A DNA stretch of 64,000 nt from an uncultured Selenomonadales bacterium (GCA_937901445.1 CALDHY010000041.1:1-64000), one strand, 5' to 3'; shown: positions 52,897 through 61,623, counted from the first letter of the stretch. Program-made: numbers and translations. Notes: a model not told the origin generated them from the sequence alone.

Positions 52897-53358
52897 ATGG
52901 TATTGGAAATTGAAGAAATTATGAAGATACTCCCGCACCGCCCGCCAATGTTACTGGTGGACAGAATTTTGGAAATTGAGCCGTTTAAATCAGCAACCGG
53001 CTTAAAAAATATCACAATGAATGAGCCGCAATTTATGGGGCACTTTCCAAATCATCCAATTTTTCCCGGCGTCCTTCAGCTTGAGGCAATGGCACAAGTA
53101 GGCGGCGTTGCCATGCTTTACCCTGCCGAACACAGAGGCAAAATTGCGCTTTTCGGCGGTATGGACAATATAAAATTCAAACGCCCGATCGTACCCGGCG
53201 ATACTTTAATTACTAAGGCGGAAATTGTTAAAGTGCGCGGCGTTTTCGGCGTTCTTCATGCTGATGGTTACGTTGATGATAAGCTTGTATCAGCTGCAGA
53301 TTTTAAATTTGCACTCAAAACGAATGAGGAGCTTTTTGGTTTAAGAAATAAGGATTAA
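52897..53358 (+). CDS. fabZ: (3R)-hydroxyacyl-ACP dehydratase
   Basis: This hot-dog-fold dehydratase of fatty-acid elongation supplies or competes for the 3-hydroxyacyl-ACP used by LpxA. LPHRPPMLLVD, catalytic His49 in GHFPNHPIFPG and Glu63 in QLEAMAQ are present. The 153-residue length is normal; TTGGAGAG precedes the ATG. The C-terminus RNKD and stop come from a decayed heptad-repeat element. The gene sits between lpxC and lpxA, a common arrangement. Confidence 0.96.
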   Translation: MVLEIEEIMKILPHRPPMLLVDRILEIEPFKSATGLKNITMNEPQFMGHFPNHPIFPGVLQLEAMAQVGGVAMLYPAEHRGKIALFGGMDNIKFKRPIVPGDTLITKAEIVKVRGVFGVLHADGYVDDKLVSAADFKFALKTNEELFGLRNKD

Positions 53359-53380
53359 TCCTAAAACTTAAAACCTAAAC
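53346..53380. repeat. Decayed heptad-repeat element after fabZ
   Basis: AATAAGGATTAATCCTAAAA and following AAACCTAAAC resemble a partial copy; GGATTAATCC is itself palindromic. It encodes the last residues and stop of fabZ. Confidence 0.55.
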
Positions 53381-53394
53381 GGGAGCTGGGTAAA

Positions 53395-54198
53395 ATGATA
53401 AATTCGGAAAATAACATTCATGAAACGGCGGTTATTTCAAGCAGTGCAAAAATCGGGCAAAACGTTACAATCGGACCATACACGGTTATTGGCGACGAAG
53501 TGGAAATTGGCGACGGCTCGAATATTGGACCAAACGCCGTTATCGCAAGTTATACAACGATTGGTAAAGACTGCAGAATTTTTCAATTTGCATCTGTTGG
53601 CGAAATACCGCAAGATTTAAAATTCAAGGGCGAAAAAACTTATACATACATTGGCGATAGGACGGTTATTCGTGAAGGCGCAACCATTCACAGAGCAACC
53701 GGCGAAGGCAACGAAACGCGCGTTGGTACAGATTGCCTTTTAATGGCGTACATTCACATTGCACATAACTGCACGCTCGGCAACCACGTTATCATGTCAA
53801 ATTTGGCAAGCTGCGCCGGTCATGCAACCGTTGAAGATAGAGTTGTTATTGGCGGAATGGCGGGCGTTCATCAATTCGTAAAAATTGGACGAAATGCAAT
53901 GGTCGGTGGTATGAGCAAACTTGTTCAAGACGTTGTACCTTATACCATTGTTGACGGGCACCCTGCAAAAGTTGTCGGCTTAAATAACGTTGGAATTTCT
54001 CGCGCAGGTATTCCACTTGAGTCGCGCAGATTGATTAAAAAAGCTTACAAAATTTTATATCGTTCGGGCTTGAGTTTGGCTGAAGCTATTGCAGTGATTG
54101 AACAGGAAGTTGATTCTTGTGAGGAAGTCGAACACTTTTTAAGATTTTTAAGAAATGCTGAACGCGGTATTTGCAGGGAACGCCGCGACGTTGAGTAG
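53395..54198 (+). CDS. lpxA: UDP-N-acetylglucosamine acyltransferase
   Basis: This first lipid A enzyme is a left-handed beta-helix built of hexapeptide repeats (IGQNVTIGPYTVIGDEVEIGDGSNIGP and so on, about residues 15-190), with the catalytic His in AYIHIAHNC and a C-terminal helical domain. 267 residues. The RBS is GGGAGCTGGG. It precedes lpxI. Confidence 0.97.
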   Translation: MINSENNIHETAVISSSAKIGQNVTIGPYTVIGDEVEIGDGSNIGPNAVIASYTTIGKDCRIFQFASVGEIPQDLKFKGEKTYTYIGDRTVIREGATIHRATGEGNETRVGTDCLLMAYIHIAHNCTLGNHVIMSNLASCAGHATVEDRVVIGGMAGVHQFVKIGRNAMVGGMSKLVQDVVPYTIVDGHPAKVVGLNNVGISRAGIPLESRRLIKKAYKILYRSGLSLAEAIAVIEQEVDSCEEVEHFLRFLRNAERGICRERRDVE

Positions 54199-54243
54199 TG
54201 GGATAGTGCTATAGTTTTGTAGTGGAATAGCTTTTACTATCAC
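54196..54243. repeat. Short palindromic spacer between lpxA and lpxI
   Basis: TAGTGGGATAG and CTATCACACTA face each other with GTAGTGGAATAGC between. It is different in sequence from the heptad elements but similar in design, and lies inside the operon. Confidence 0.5.
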
Positions 54244-54265
54244 ACTAATACAGGAGGTTGATTAA

Positions 54266-55069
54266 ATGGAAAAACTCGGAATATTGGCGGGAGTAGGAAA
54301 ATTGCCGGTAGAATGCGCCCGCGCCGCACAACAACTCGGCTACGAAGTTTATGCTATCGGACTTTTGCCGGAAACTGATTCACAAATTGCAGAATTTGCA
54401 AACGATTATAAAAATATCAGCGTGGCTCAACTTGACGCAATTTTAAACTACCTTAAAGAAAATGAAATTACCCGCGTTACAATGATTGGCAAAGTTACAA
54501 AAGAATTACTTTTCAACGGCGCAGTTCAACCTGATTCAAGAATGTTGCAACTGATAATGTCTTTGCCCGACCGCCGCGACGATACAATTATGATGGCGTT
54601 TGTACGTGAATTGGCAATGGCAGGAATGCACGCCTTCGATCAAACTTCACTTATCAGAAAATTAATCCCCAAGCGCGGCACAATCACAAGCCGTGAACCT
54701 ACAAGCGTTGAAAAATCTGATATGGAATTTGGCTTTTTTATTGCAAAGGAACTCGGACGCCTTGACATTGGACAAACTGTAGTTGTAAAAAATCGCGCAG
54801 TTATGGCACTTGAAGCGATTGAAGGCACGGACGCCTGTATTTTGCGCGGCGGCAAACTTTCGGGCGGCGGCGCAGTCGTTACGAAAGTTTCAAAGCCGAA
54901 TCAAGATAACCGTTTTGACGTTCCAACCGTCGGCAAAAAAACTCTTGAGGTTATGGCGGAAGTCGGAGCCACTGCGCTTGCGATTGAGGCTGATAAAACT
55001 TTGATGGTTGACAGAGAAGGCACGGTTGCATTTGCTGAAGAAAAGGGAATTTGTATTATTGCAATGTAA
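54266..55069 (+). CDS. lpxI: UDP-2,3-diacylglucosamine pyrophosphatase LpxI
   Basis: This enzyme cleaves UDP-diacylglucosamine to lipid X, replacing LpxH. The 267-residue DUF1009-type protein begins with LGILAGVGKLPVECARAAQ and contains RRDDTIMMAFV, LIPKRGTITSREPT and VGATALAIEADKTLMVD, typical of LpxI. AGGAGG precedes the ATG. It sits between lpxA and lpxB as expected for this lineage; lpxD must lie elsewhere. Confidence 0.95.
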   Translation: MEKLGILAGVGKLPVECARAAQQLGYEVYAIGLLPETDSQIAEFANDYKNISVAQLDAILNYLKENEITRVTMIGKVTKELLFNGAVQPDSRMLQLIMSLPDRRDDTIMMAFVRELAMAGMHAFDQTSLIRKLIPKRGTITSREPTSVEKSDMEFGFFIAKELGRLDIGQTVVVKNRAVMALEAIEGTDACILRGGKLSGGGAVVTKVSKPNQDNRFDVPTVGKKTLEVMAEVGATALAIEADKTLMVDREGTVAFAEEKGICIIAM

Positions 55070-55212
55070 AAATTAAAACCGCCGTATTTGCGTGTAAATG
55101 CCCCCAGAATTGATTTTAATTTTTTTAGGTATAATTAACTTAAATTACAGGTAAAGACACTTACAGGCGATTCTAGCCGCCTTAGAATTGATATTTAAAA
55201 ATTTGTTTGAAA
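55069..55212 (+). repeat. 144-bp tandem repeat upstream of lpxB, copy 1
   Basis: It starts in the lpxI stop region and runs through TTTTTTTAGGTATAATTAAC, TTACAGGTAAAGACACTTAC and GCGATTCTAGCCGCC to TTTGTTTGAAA. Copy 2 follows 155 bases later, with about ten differences. Both copies include a TATAAT or TATATT box and a small GCGATTCTAGCCGC fold. Together they fill the 312-base gap between lpxI and lpxB. Confidence 0.95.
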
Positions 55213-55223
55213 TTTTTCTATTG

Positions 55224-55367
55224 AAAATTAAAACCGCCGTATTTGCGCGTAAATGCCCTTAGAATTAATTTTGATTTTTTTAGGTATATTTAACTTAAAT
55301 TACAGGTAAAGACACTTACAGGCGATTCTAGCCGCCTTAAAATCGATATTTAAAAATTTGTTTGAAA
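55224..55367 (+). repeat. 144-bp tandem repeat upstream of lpxB, copy 2
   Basis: This is the second copy of the leader unit; its end, TTTGTTTGAAAG, merges with the lpxB ribosome-binding region. A related but diverged version (TTTTAGGTATAATT, ACAG, CAGGCG, TTGTTTGAAAG) precedes the ferredoxin gene at 10786-10870. Confidence 0.95.
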
Positions 55368-55381
55368 GAGGCGAAAAAGTT

Positions 55382-56500
55382 TTGAAAATAATGCTGTCAG
55401 CGGGCGAAGCGTCCGGCGATGTTCACGGGGCAACTTTAGCCGTCGAAATGAAAAAACTTTCGCCTTCGATTGAACTTTTTGGAATGGGCGGCGACAAAAT
55501 GGCGGCGGCGGGCGTTCGTATCGTTCGCAACTACAAAGATTATAACGTTATGGGCGTCGTTGAAGTTGTAAAAAATCTGCGCAGAATTTTTAAATTGCTG
55601 GAAGATTTAACCGAAATTGCCCGCGTCGAAAAGCCGGATTTACTTGTACTGATTGATTATCCTGATTTTAATTGGCGGCTTGCAAAGCGCGTTAAAAAAT
55701 TCGGTATAAAAATTTTGTCGTACATACCGCCGAGCGCGTGGGCGTGGCGAAAAGGACGCGCTGCAGATTGTGCAAAAATCGCCGATGAATTTATTGCAAT
55801 ATTCCCGTTTGAATTGCCCGTCTACCAACAAGCCGGAGCAAAAATTTCTTTTTTGGGGAATCCGCTTGTTGACGCCGTAAAAACTCAATTTACTTTCAGA
55901 GAAGCTAAAAAATATTTCGGCGTCAGAAAATCTGATAAAGTTATTTTATTAATGCCGGGCAGTCGCCGCCAAGAAATAAAATTGTTATTGCCGGAAATGT
56001 TAAACGCGGCAAAAATTTTATCGAAGTTAAAACCTGCGCGATTCTTTTTGCCGGTTGCAGACAGCGTGGACGAAACAGAAATAAAGCGGCAAATTGAAAA
56101 TTCCGGCGTTGCAATCACTTTAACAAAAAATTATCGCTACGATTTAATGAAAATTGCAGACGCCGCAATGGCAACTTCAGGGACTGTAATTTTGGAGGCG
56201 GCGTTAATGGACTTGCCGTGCGTTGTACTTTACAAAATGGCGCGGCTAAATTATTTTATTGGAAAAATGCTCGTCGATATAGAAAATTTTAGCTTGCCAA
56301 ATATTTTGATGGGCAAAAAAATTCAGCCTGAACTTTTGCAAGATGAAGTAACCGGCGAAAGAATTGCTGAAGAAATTTTAAAAATCTGCCGTAACCGTGA
56401 AAAAGTCGTGGCAGATTTAAAAACGGCTTGCGCAAAACTCGGCGAACCCGGCGCGGCTGAACGTATTGCAAAAAAAATTTTACAGGTTGCCGAAAATTAA
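55382..56500 (+). CDS. lpxB: Lipid A disaccharide synthase
   Basis: This GT-B glycosyltransferase joins lipid X and UDP-diacylglucosamine. The N-terminus KIMLSAGEASGDVHGA, the FGMGGDKMAAAG block, YIPPSAWAWRKGR and the LLMPGSRRQEI donor-site motif are diagnostic; 372 residues. TTG 55382 is chosen because family members begin here and AGAGG stands upstream; the ORF from 55358 is unsupported. It has its own long repeated leader, so it may be separately regulated within the operon. Confidence 0.96.
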   Translation: MKIMLSAGEASGDVHGATLAVEMKKLSPSIELFGMGGDKMAAAGVRIVRNYKDYNVMGVVEVVKNLRRIFKLLEDLTEIARVEKPDLLVLIDYPDFNWRLAKRVKKFGIKILSYIPPSAWAWRKGRAADCAKIADEFIAIFPFELPVYQQAGAKISFLGNPLVDAVKTQFTFREAKKYFGVRKSDKVILLMPGSRRQEIKLLLPEMLNAAKILSKLKPARFFLPVADSVDETEIKRQIENSGVAITLTKNYRYDLMKIADAAMATSGTVILEAALMDLPCVVLYKMARLNYFIGKMLVDIENFSLPNILMGKKIQPELLQDEVTGERIAEEILKICRNREKVVADLKTACAKLGEPGAAERIAKKILQVAEN

Positions 56501-56504
56501 AACT

Positions 56505-58229
56505 ATGAAAAATTATCGAAGACTTTTAGCTTATATAAAACCTTATTTAGGACGGCTGGGGCTTGCCGTCATTTGCATTATCATTGCCTCCGGCGCAAAT
56601 TTGTACTTGCCGTGGATTATCAAAGATATGATTGATAAAGTGCTTGCCGAAAAAGATATGGCAATGCTGAATATAATTTCGGTCAGTATCGTGGTAGTTT
56701 TTGCGATTCGCGGCTTTTTTTACTATTGGCAGTCATACCTTGTTTCGTACATTGGGCAGCGCGTGGTTGTTGACGTGCGGGAAGTTATGTTTAAAAAATT
56801 TCAGCGAATGCCAATGGCGTATTTTGACAAACACCAGACCGGCGAAACAATGAGTTACGTTACAAATGACGTTGCCGCAATTCAAGCCGCGCTTGTCGAT
56901 AACTTGATTGAATTTTTTACAGAGGCGGCAATTTTAGTCGGTTCAATCGTCTTAATGCTGTACATTGACTGGAAATTAACTTTGTTGACTTTATTAACGG
57001 TTCCAATGGTCGGCTACGCAATGAAAATTTTTGGACGCAAAATTAAACGCGCCGGTACACTGATTCAAGAAAGAATGGCTGATATTACCGCGCTGTTGCA
57101 GGAAAGTATTTCATCAATCCGCGTTGTAAAATCTTTCGTGCGTGAAGACTACGAAATAAAAAGATTTCGCGCAGAAAACCTTTTGAACTTTCAAGCCGTC
57201 ATGAAAAACGTTAAATTAACAAGTTTGTTGACGCCGACGGTTGAATTTTTGGCGGCGGTTGCAGTAACTTTTATTGTATGGTTCGGCGGCTATGAAGTTG
57301 TTCAAGGGATAATGTCCGCCGGTTCACTCGTTGCATTTTTAACCTACGCGGTAAATTTGGCTAATCCGGTAAAAAGACTTTCCAGAATTTACGGCAGAAT
57401 GCAACAGGCAATGGCGGCGATTGACAGAATTTTTTCAGTGCTTGACATGAAAGAAACGGTAAACGATAAGCCGGACGCCGTTACACTGCCGAAAGTTTCA
57501 GGGCAAGTTGCGGTTGAAAATGTAACTTTTTCGTACGATGAAAAACACAACGCGCTTGAAAACGTAAGCTTTGAAGTTTCGCCCGGTCAAATGATAGCCT
57601 TTGTAGGTCCTAGTGGCGCGGGTAAATCTACCATTGCAAATTTAATTCCGCGCTTTTATGATGTCAACGCGGGCGCAATAAAAATTGACGGCTACGATAT
57701 ACGCGACGTTACGTTAAATTCACTGCGCGAGCAAATTGGAATTGTGCCACAGGAAACGCTTTTATTCAGTACAACGGTAATGGAAAATATTCGATACGGC
57801 AAACTTGATGCAACAGATGAAGAAGTTATAGCGGCGGCAAAGGCGGCGAATGCTGACAGTTTTATAAACGATTTGCCGAATGGTTATCAAACGCAAATTG
57901 GCGAGCGCGGCTTAAATCTTAGTGGCGGGCAACGTCAAAGAATGGCAATAGCGCGGGCAATGTTGAAGAATCCGCAAATTTTAATTTTGGACGAGGCAAC
58001 CAGCGCGCTTGATACTGAAAGTGAAAAAATTGTACAGGCGGCACTTGATGAGTTAATGGTCGGGCGAACAAGTTTTGTAATTGCGCACAGGTTGAGTACG
58101 ATTTTTGCGGCGGATCAAATTTTTGTAATTGACAAAGGCAGGATTTGTGAACACGGCACGCACCAAGAATTATTGAAACTGGGCGGCGTGTACAGCAATT
58201 TATATAACATTCAATTTGGCAAACTTTAA
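56505..58229 (+). CDS. msbA: Lipid A flippase, MsbA-type ABC exporter
   Basis: This 574-residue half-transporter has six membrane helices (about 15-300) and a C-terminal ATPase with Walker A GPSGAGKS, Q-loop, signature LSGGQRQRMA, Walker B ILILDEATSALD and H-loop AHRLST. It flips core-lipid A across the inner membrane. ATG 56505 lies five bases after lpxB. Lipid-A context favours MsbA over a drug exporter. lpxK and kdtA are not in this window. Confidence 0.93.
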   Translation: MKNYRRLLAYIKPYLGRLGLAVICIIIASGANLYLPWIIKDMIDKVLAEKDMAMLNIISVSIVVVFAIRGFFYYWQSYLVSYIGQRVVVDVREVMFKKFQRMPMAYFDKHQTGETMSYVTNDVAAIQAALVDNLIEFFTEAAILVGSIVLMLYIDWKLTLLTLLTVPMVGYAMKIFGRKIKRAGTLIQERMADITALLQESISSIRVVKSFVREDYEIKRFRAENLLNFQAVMKNVKLTSLLTPTVEFLAAVAVTFIVWFGGYEVVQGIMSAGSLVAFLTYAVNLANPVKRLSRIYGRMQQAMAAIDRIFSVLDMKETVNDKPDAVTLPKVSGQVAVENVTFSYDEKHNALENVSFEVSPGQMIAFVGPSGAGKSTIANLIPRFYDVNAGAIKIDGYDIRDVTLNSLREQIGIVPQETLLFSTTVMENIRYGKLDATDEEVIAAAKAANADSFINDLPNGYQTQIGERGLNLSGGQRQRMAIARAMLKNPQILILDEATSALDTESEKIVQAALDELMVGRTSFVIAHRLSTIFAADQIFVIDKGRICEHGTHQELLKLGGVYSNLYNIQFGKL

Positions 58230-58243
58230 AAATATTAAGGGAG

Positions 58244-58404
58244 GTCGCTCGCCGCACTTCGTTTTTACCGGCAACGTTAAAATTTCTGCAACGCAGTAAA
58301 ACGCGGCTTAAATTGTAAAGTTTTTGAAAGTTTGACGCGAAAAACACAGGCGAGCGACGCTTCTTTCTTTTGCCAGGCTTTTATTTCTTCTAAAGAAAGA
58401 AAAG
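58244..58404. repeat. Palindromic intergenic element after msbA
   Basis: GTCGCTCGCC (58244-58253) and its exact complement GGCGAGCGAC (58349-58358) enclose about 95 bases. A second hairpin follows at 58360-58404, formed by TTCTTTCTTTT and AAAGAAAGAAAAG. It may be a small non-autonomous mobile unit or a structured transcript end. The inner part includes ACGCGGCTTA and TTTGAAAGTTTG as seen before the ferredoxin gene. Confidence 0.65.
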
Positions 58405-58443
58405 CCGACTTGTCAAAATAAAAATAATTAAGAGTGATAAAAA

Positions 58444-58902
58444 ATGACAGAAAAAAATAAACGCCCCGATTGGGACGAATACTTTTTAAATATAGCGCAG
58501 GAAGTCGGCAAGCGTTCAACTTGTTTGAGGCGGCGTTACGGCGCAATTATCGTAAAAGATAAAATCATTGTAAGCACGGGCTACAACGGCGCACCACGCG
58601 GCGAGGCTAACTGCATTGATACGGGAATTTGTGAACGTGAAAGGTTAAACATTCCAAAAGGCGAACGCTACGAATTGTGCGTTGCAGTTCACGCCGAGCA
58701 AAACGCAATTATCAATGGCGACCCGCTTAAAACGCAAGGTGCTACAATGTATATCGTTGGCATTAATGTTGCTGATGGAAGTTACGCGTCCGGCGAGCCT
58801 TGCCTTCTTTGCCGCCGTATGATTAAAAATGCGCAGATTGAAAAAGTTATCAGCCGAAATACAAAAGGCGAAATTGAAGAAATAAAAATCGACGAGCTTT
58901 AA
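58444..58902 (+). CDS. comEB: dCMP deaminase (ComEB-type)
   Basis: This zinc-dependent cytidylate deaminase makes dUMP for thymidylate synthesis. The VHAEQNAI motif holds the His83 ligand and Glu85 proton shuttle, and PCLLC holds Cys120 and Cys123. 152 residues, normal. In Bacillus the name ComEB comes from the competence operon; here no comEA or comEC is adjacent. It converges on the DUF116 gene with a 4-base overlap. Confidence 0.93.
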   Translation: MTEKNKRPDWDEYFLNIAQEVGKRSTCLRRRYGAIIVKDKIIVSTGYNGAPRGEANCIDTGICERERLNIPKGERYELCVAVHAEQNAIINGDPLKTQGATMYIVGINVADGSYASGEPCLLCRRMIKNAQIEKVISRNTKGEIEEIKIDEL

Positions 58903-59669
58903 TCTTCGATAATTTGACTTAAAACTTTTTTAACTTCGTTAATGTCAACGCGGGTGTTGTAACAAGGACCATTAGGGCGAATGTTCAATACGCCGACTGC
59001 CGGTAAAGGATAAACATCTTGAATACCGCTCATCAAGTCACGTTCGCAAGCAATGGCAAGCACGGCTTGAGGGCGGTTATTTATTACAACTTGACGCGCC
59101 AAAGTGCCGCCCGTTGCCACGAAAAATACAAATCCCAATTCTTCAGAAAGTTTCATTAAATCGCCAATGTTACAGCCGCCGCAACGTTTGCAGTTATTGG
59201 GGTCGCGGGTAATTTTGTGCGGGCAGGTTGCAAGTTGCAAGCAGTGCGGTACAAGTACCAAAAGTTTTTTCGCAGGGACTTTAATTCGGCTTTTCATAAA
59301 AATTAAATTGCTCACTGCGATAAAAGAGCCTTCCAACTGCCGCCGCTTTATCCCAAAAATTTTTCCGATTCTTACCGCCATTGGAAACAAAAATTTAATA
59401 ATTGCAAAAGTGTATTTGTGAAAAAGTTTCAGCGTCGGCAAGCCCTTTACCGCCAAAACCATATTGCAAACCGCGCCGAATGAAAATGTTGAAATGAAAA
59501 TTAAAAATGCGCCCAATATCGCCGGCAGATATTCATAAATATTTTCTAGTCCCAAATAAGAAATTCGCCAAATTCCGTACAACGCCAGCGCAATTAAAAA
59601 TTCTGTAATTAATAAAAGTCCAAGAAATAATCTTTTTTTTGGGCGTATCGCCGCCAATGTACTTAGCAT
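58899..59669 (-). CDS. DUF116 family membrane protein
   Basis: This 256-residue protein has two N-terminal membrane helices (about 14-34 and 46-75), then the DUF116 domain with LVLVPHCLQLATCPHKIT, the cysteine cluster CKRCGGCNIGDLM and VATGGTLARQVV. The Cys set (CxxCxxC) suggests a metal or iron-sulfur site. Family function is unknown. AGGAAG precedes the ATG. It follows ruvA on the same strand by 15 bases and may be in that operon. Confidence 0.88.
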   Translation of the reverse strand: MLSTLAAIRPKKRLFLGLLLITEFLIALALYGIWRISYLGLENIYEYLPAILGAFLIFISTFSFGAVCNMVLAVKGLPTLKLFHKYTFAIIKFLFPMAVRIGKIFGIKRRQLEGSFIAVSNLIFMKSRIKVPAKKLLVLVPHCLQLATCPHKITRDPNNCKRCGGCNIGDLMKLSEELGFVFFVATGGTLARQVVINNRPQAVLAIACERDLMSGIQDVYPLPAVGVLNIRPNGPCYNTRVDINEVKKVLSQIIED

Positions 59670-59684
59670 TTCTTCACTTCCTTT

Positions 59685-60269
59685 TTAAAATTTGCTCAAT
59701 TCTTTCAGCGCAAATTTTATTAATTGTTCGGTTGTAGAATTTTTTGGCGCGCGTTTCAAAACTGCCGAAATTTCTGCTGAAGTGTAACCTAACGCCGAAA
59801 GTGCGTCCGTTGCTTCGTCAATCGCAGCAGATTTTATTTGTACCGGTTTAAAGTCCTGCGCGACGTTTTCGGTTGATAAATTTTTAACTTTGTCTTTGAG
59901 TTCAAGTAAAATTCGTTGCGCAGATTTTTTACCGACGCCCGGCAATTTTGTAAGCGCGTTTATATCTTGATTGACAACCGCCGCCACAAACTCCGCAACA
60001 GAAATTTTTGAAACAATCGCTAGCGCAGATTTTGCCCCGACGCCGCTAACCGTCAAAAGATTTTCAAAAAGTTCAAACGTCTCACGTGTTTTGAAGCCGT
60101 ACAAATTTATTGCATCTTCCCTAACCGCCGTATGAATAAAAAATTCAGCCGCCGCGCCAATTTCCAATCCCGAAGGATTAACCGAAATTCTGTAGCCTAC
60201 GCCGTTCACGTCCAAAATAATTTCATCGCCGAAAATAAATTTAATCTTGCCGCTAAGATAACCTATCAT
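59685..60269 (-). CDS. ruvA: Holliday junction helicase accessory RuvA
   Basis: This 194-residue DNA-binding tetramer subunit has an OB fold (MIGYLSGKIKFIF, YGFKTRETFELFENLLTVSGVGAK), two helix-hairpin-helix motifs (VSGVGAKSALAI and LPGVGKKSAQRI) and the flexible C-terminal domain III that contacts RuvB. No Shine-Dalgarno site is visible before ATG 60269, because the leader is the heptad-repeat element. ruvB is not next to it in this window. Confidence 0.96.
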   Translation of the reverse strand: MIGYLSGKIKFIFGDEIILDVNGVGYRISVNPSGLEIGAAAEFFIHTAVREDAINLYGFKTRETFELFENLLTVSGVGAKSALAIVSKISVAEFVAAVVNQDINALTKLPGVGKKSAQRILLELKDKVKNLSTENVAQDFKPVQIKSAAIDEATDALSALGYTSAEISAVLKRAPKNSTTEQLIKFALKELSKF

Positions 60270-60275
60270 TTTTTA

Positions 60276-60327
60276 GAGGCTAAGGGTTAAGGAAAAAATC
60301 CTTAATCCTTAATCCTTAATCCTTATT
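60276..60327. repeat. Heptad-repeat hairpin element between ruvC and ruvA
   Basis: GGCTAAGGGTTAAGG, an A-rich loop, and CCTTAATCCTTAATCCTTAA form the arms. On the minus strand it begins at the ruvC stop and ends a few bases before the ruvA ATG, leaving no room for a normal ribosome site. Confidence 0.9.
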
Positions 60328-60827
60328 TACCCTCCCAACAAATTGCGCCGCTGTAAAGAATTTGCCTCGTACGCTGCGCTAATCGCTATTGCCAACGCGT
60401 CTGCAACGTCATCGGGCTTGGGCGGCTCGGCTAAGTTTAAAATTCTCGTTACCATATAAATAACCTGTTCCTTAGTCGCTCCGCCGTAACCCGTGATTGA
60501 CATTTTAACTTCATTTGGCGTCATTTCTACCAAGTCTAAATTATTTTGCGCCGCGCAAAGTAAAACTATTCCCCGCGCTTGCCCGACCGGTATTGCGGTT
60601 GTTGAATTTTTGCCGAAAAATAATTTTTCCACGCCCATAACTTCAGGCTGAAATTTTTTTACGATTATATCAAGTTCCATGTAAATTTTTAAAAGTCTGT
60701 CTTGCATACGCGCTTGAGGGCTTGTGGTTATTGCGCCGTAATTTTTGGCGATTAACCGCCCTTGAAATTGTTCAACCAAGCCGTAACCGCAAATTGCCGT
60801 TCCCGGGTCTATTCCCAACGCTAACAT
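60327..60827 (-). CDS. ruvC: Crossover junction endonuclease RuvC
   Basis: This RNase H-fold Holliday junction resolvase has catalytic acids Asp7 in GIDPGTAICGYG, Glu in MGVEKLFFGKN and Asp residues in KPDDVADALAIA. 166 residues. ATG 60827 shares a base with the yebC stop (TAATG read on the minus strand), so translation is coupled to yebC. Order yebC-ruvC-ruvA is common in Firmicutes. Confidence 0.97.
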   Translation of the reverse strand: MLALGIDPGTAICGYGLVEQFQGRLIAKNYGAITTSPQARMQDRLLKIYMELDIIVKKFQPEVMGVEKLFFGKNSTTAIPVGQARGIVLLCAAQNNLDLVEMTPNEVKMSITGYGGATKEQVIYMVTRILNLAEPPKPDDVADALAIAISAAYEANSLQRRNLLGG

Positions 60828-61558
60828 TATTCGTCAGCAAATTCATAATTGCCGTAAACGTTTTGAACATCGTCATCTTCGTCCAGCGCGTCAAGCAGTT
60901 TTTGCATTTTTTCAGTATCTTTATCAGAAAGTTTAACGGTTGTATCGGGAACTTGCGTAATTTCGGCGGAGGCGGTTTCAATTCCCTTTTCAGCCAAAAC
61001 TTTTTCTACTGCGTCAAAATCTTCAGGCGCAGCTGTAATTTCAAAGGATTCATCGTCCGCTTCCATATCTTCCGCGCCGGCTTCCATAACAATTTCCATT
61101 AAAGTATCTTCATCGTCAAAAGTTTCTTTATCGACAACGAACACAGCTTTTTTCTTGAACATCCAACCAACGCAGCCTGTTTCGCCCAAATTGCCGCCGT
61201 GCTTGCTGAAAATATGACGAATTGACGCCGCCGTACGGTTGCGATTGTCTGTCAAAATATCCAGCATTAAAGCAGAACCGCCCGGTCCGTAGCCTTCATA
61301 GGTAATTTCTTCATAGTTGGAATTGTCTGAAGAGCCGAGCCCCTTTTGAATTGCGCGGTTGATATTGTCTTTTGTAATGTTATTGGCGCGCGCCTTTGAA
61401 AGAGCGAGTTTTAAGCGCATGTTGCCTGTCGGATCTGCGCCGCCCATTTTTACGGCGATTGTAATTTCACGACTGATTTTTGTAGTCATTGCGCCGCGTA
61501 TTGCGTCATTTGCGCCTTTCTTGCGTTTAATATTTGCCCATTTTGAATGTCCTGACAT
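60827..61558 (-). CDS. yebC: YebC/PmpR family protein (TACO1-like)
   Basis: This 243-residue cytoplasmic protein has MSGHSKWANIKRKKGANDA, TYEGYGPGGSALMLDILTDN and HGGNLGETGCVGWMF, typical of the family. Members bind DNA as regulators or help ribosomes through proline-rich stretches; which role applies here is unknown. It starts the yebC-ruvC-ruvA run; GGAGAG precedes the ATG. Confidence 0.96.
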   Translation of the reverse strand: MSGHSKWANIKRKKGANDAIRGAMTTKISREITIAVKMGGADPTGNMRLKLALSKARANNITKDNINRAIQKGLGSSDNSNYEEITYEGYGPGGSALMLDILTDNRNRTAASIRHIFSKHGGNLGETGCVGWMFKKKAVFVVDKETFDDEDTLMEIVMEAGAEDMEADDESFEITAAPEDFDAVEKVLAEKGIETASAEITQVPDTTVKLSDKDTEKMQKLLDALDEDDDVQNVYGNYEFADE

Positions 61559-61623
61559 ATTAACTCTCCTTTAAAATTATTTTTTTTGAAAACCGGATAA
61601 CCTGCTCCGGCTAGCGTTTTCTC

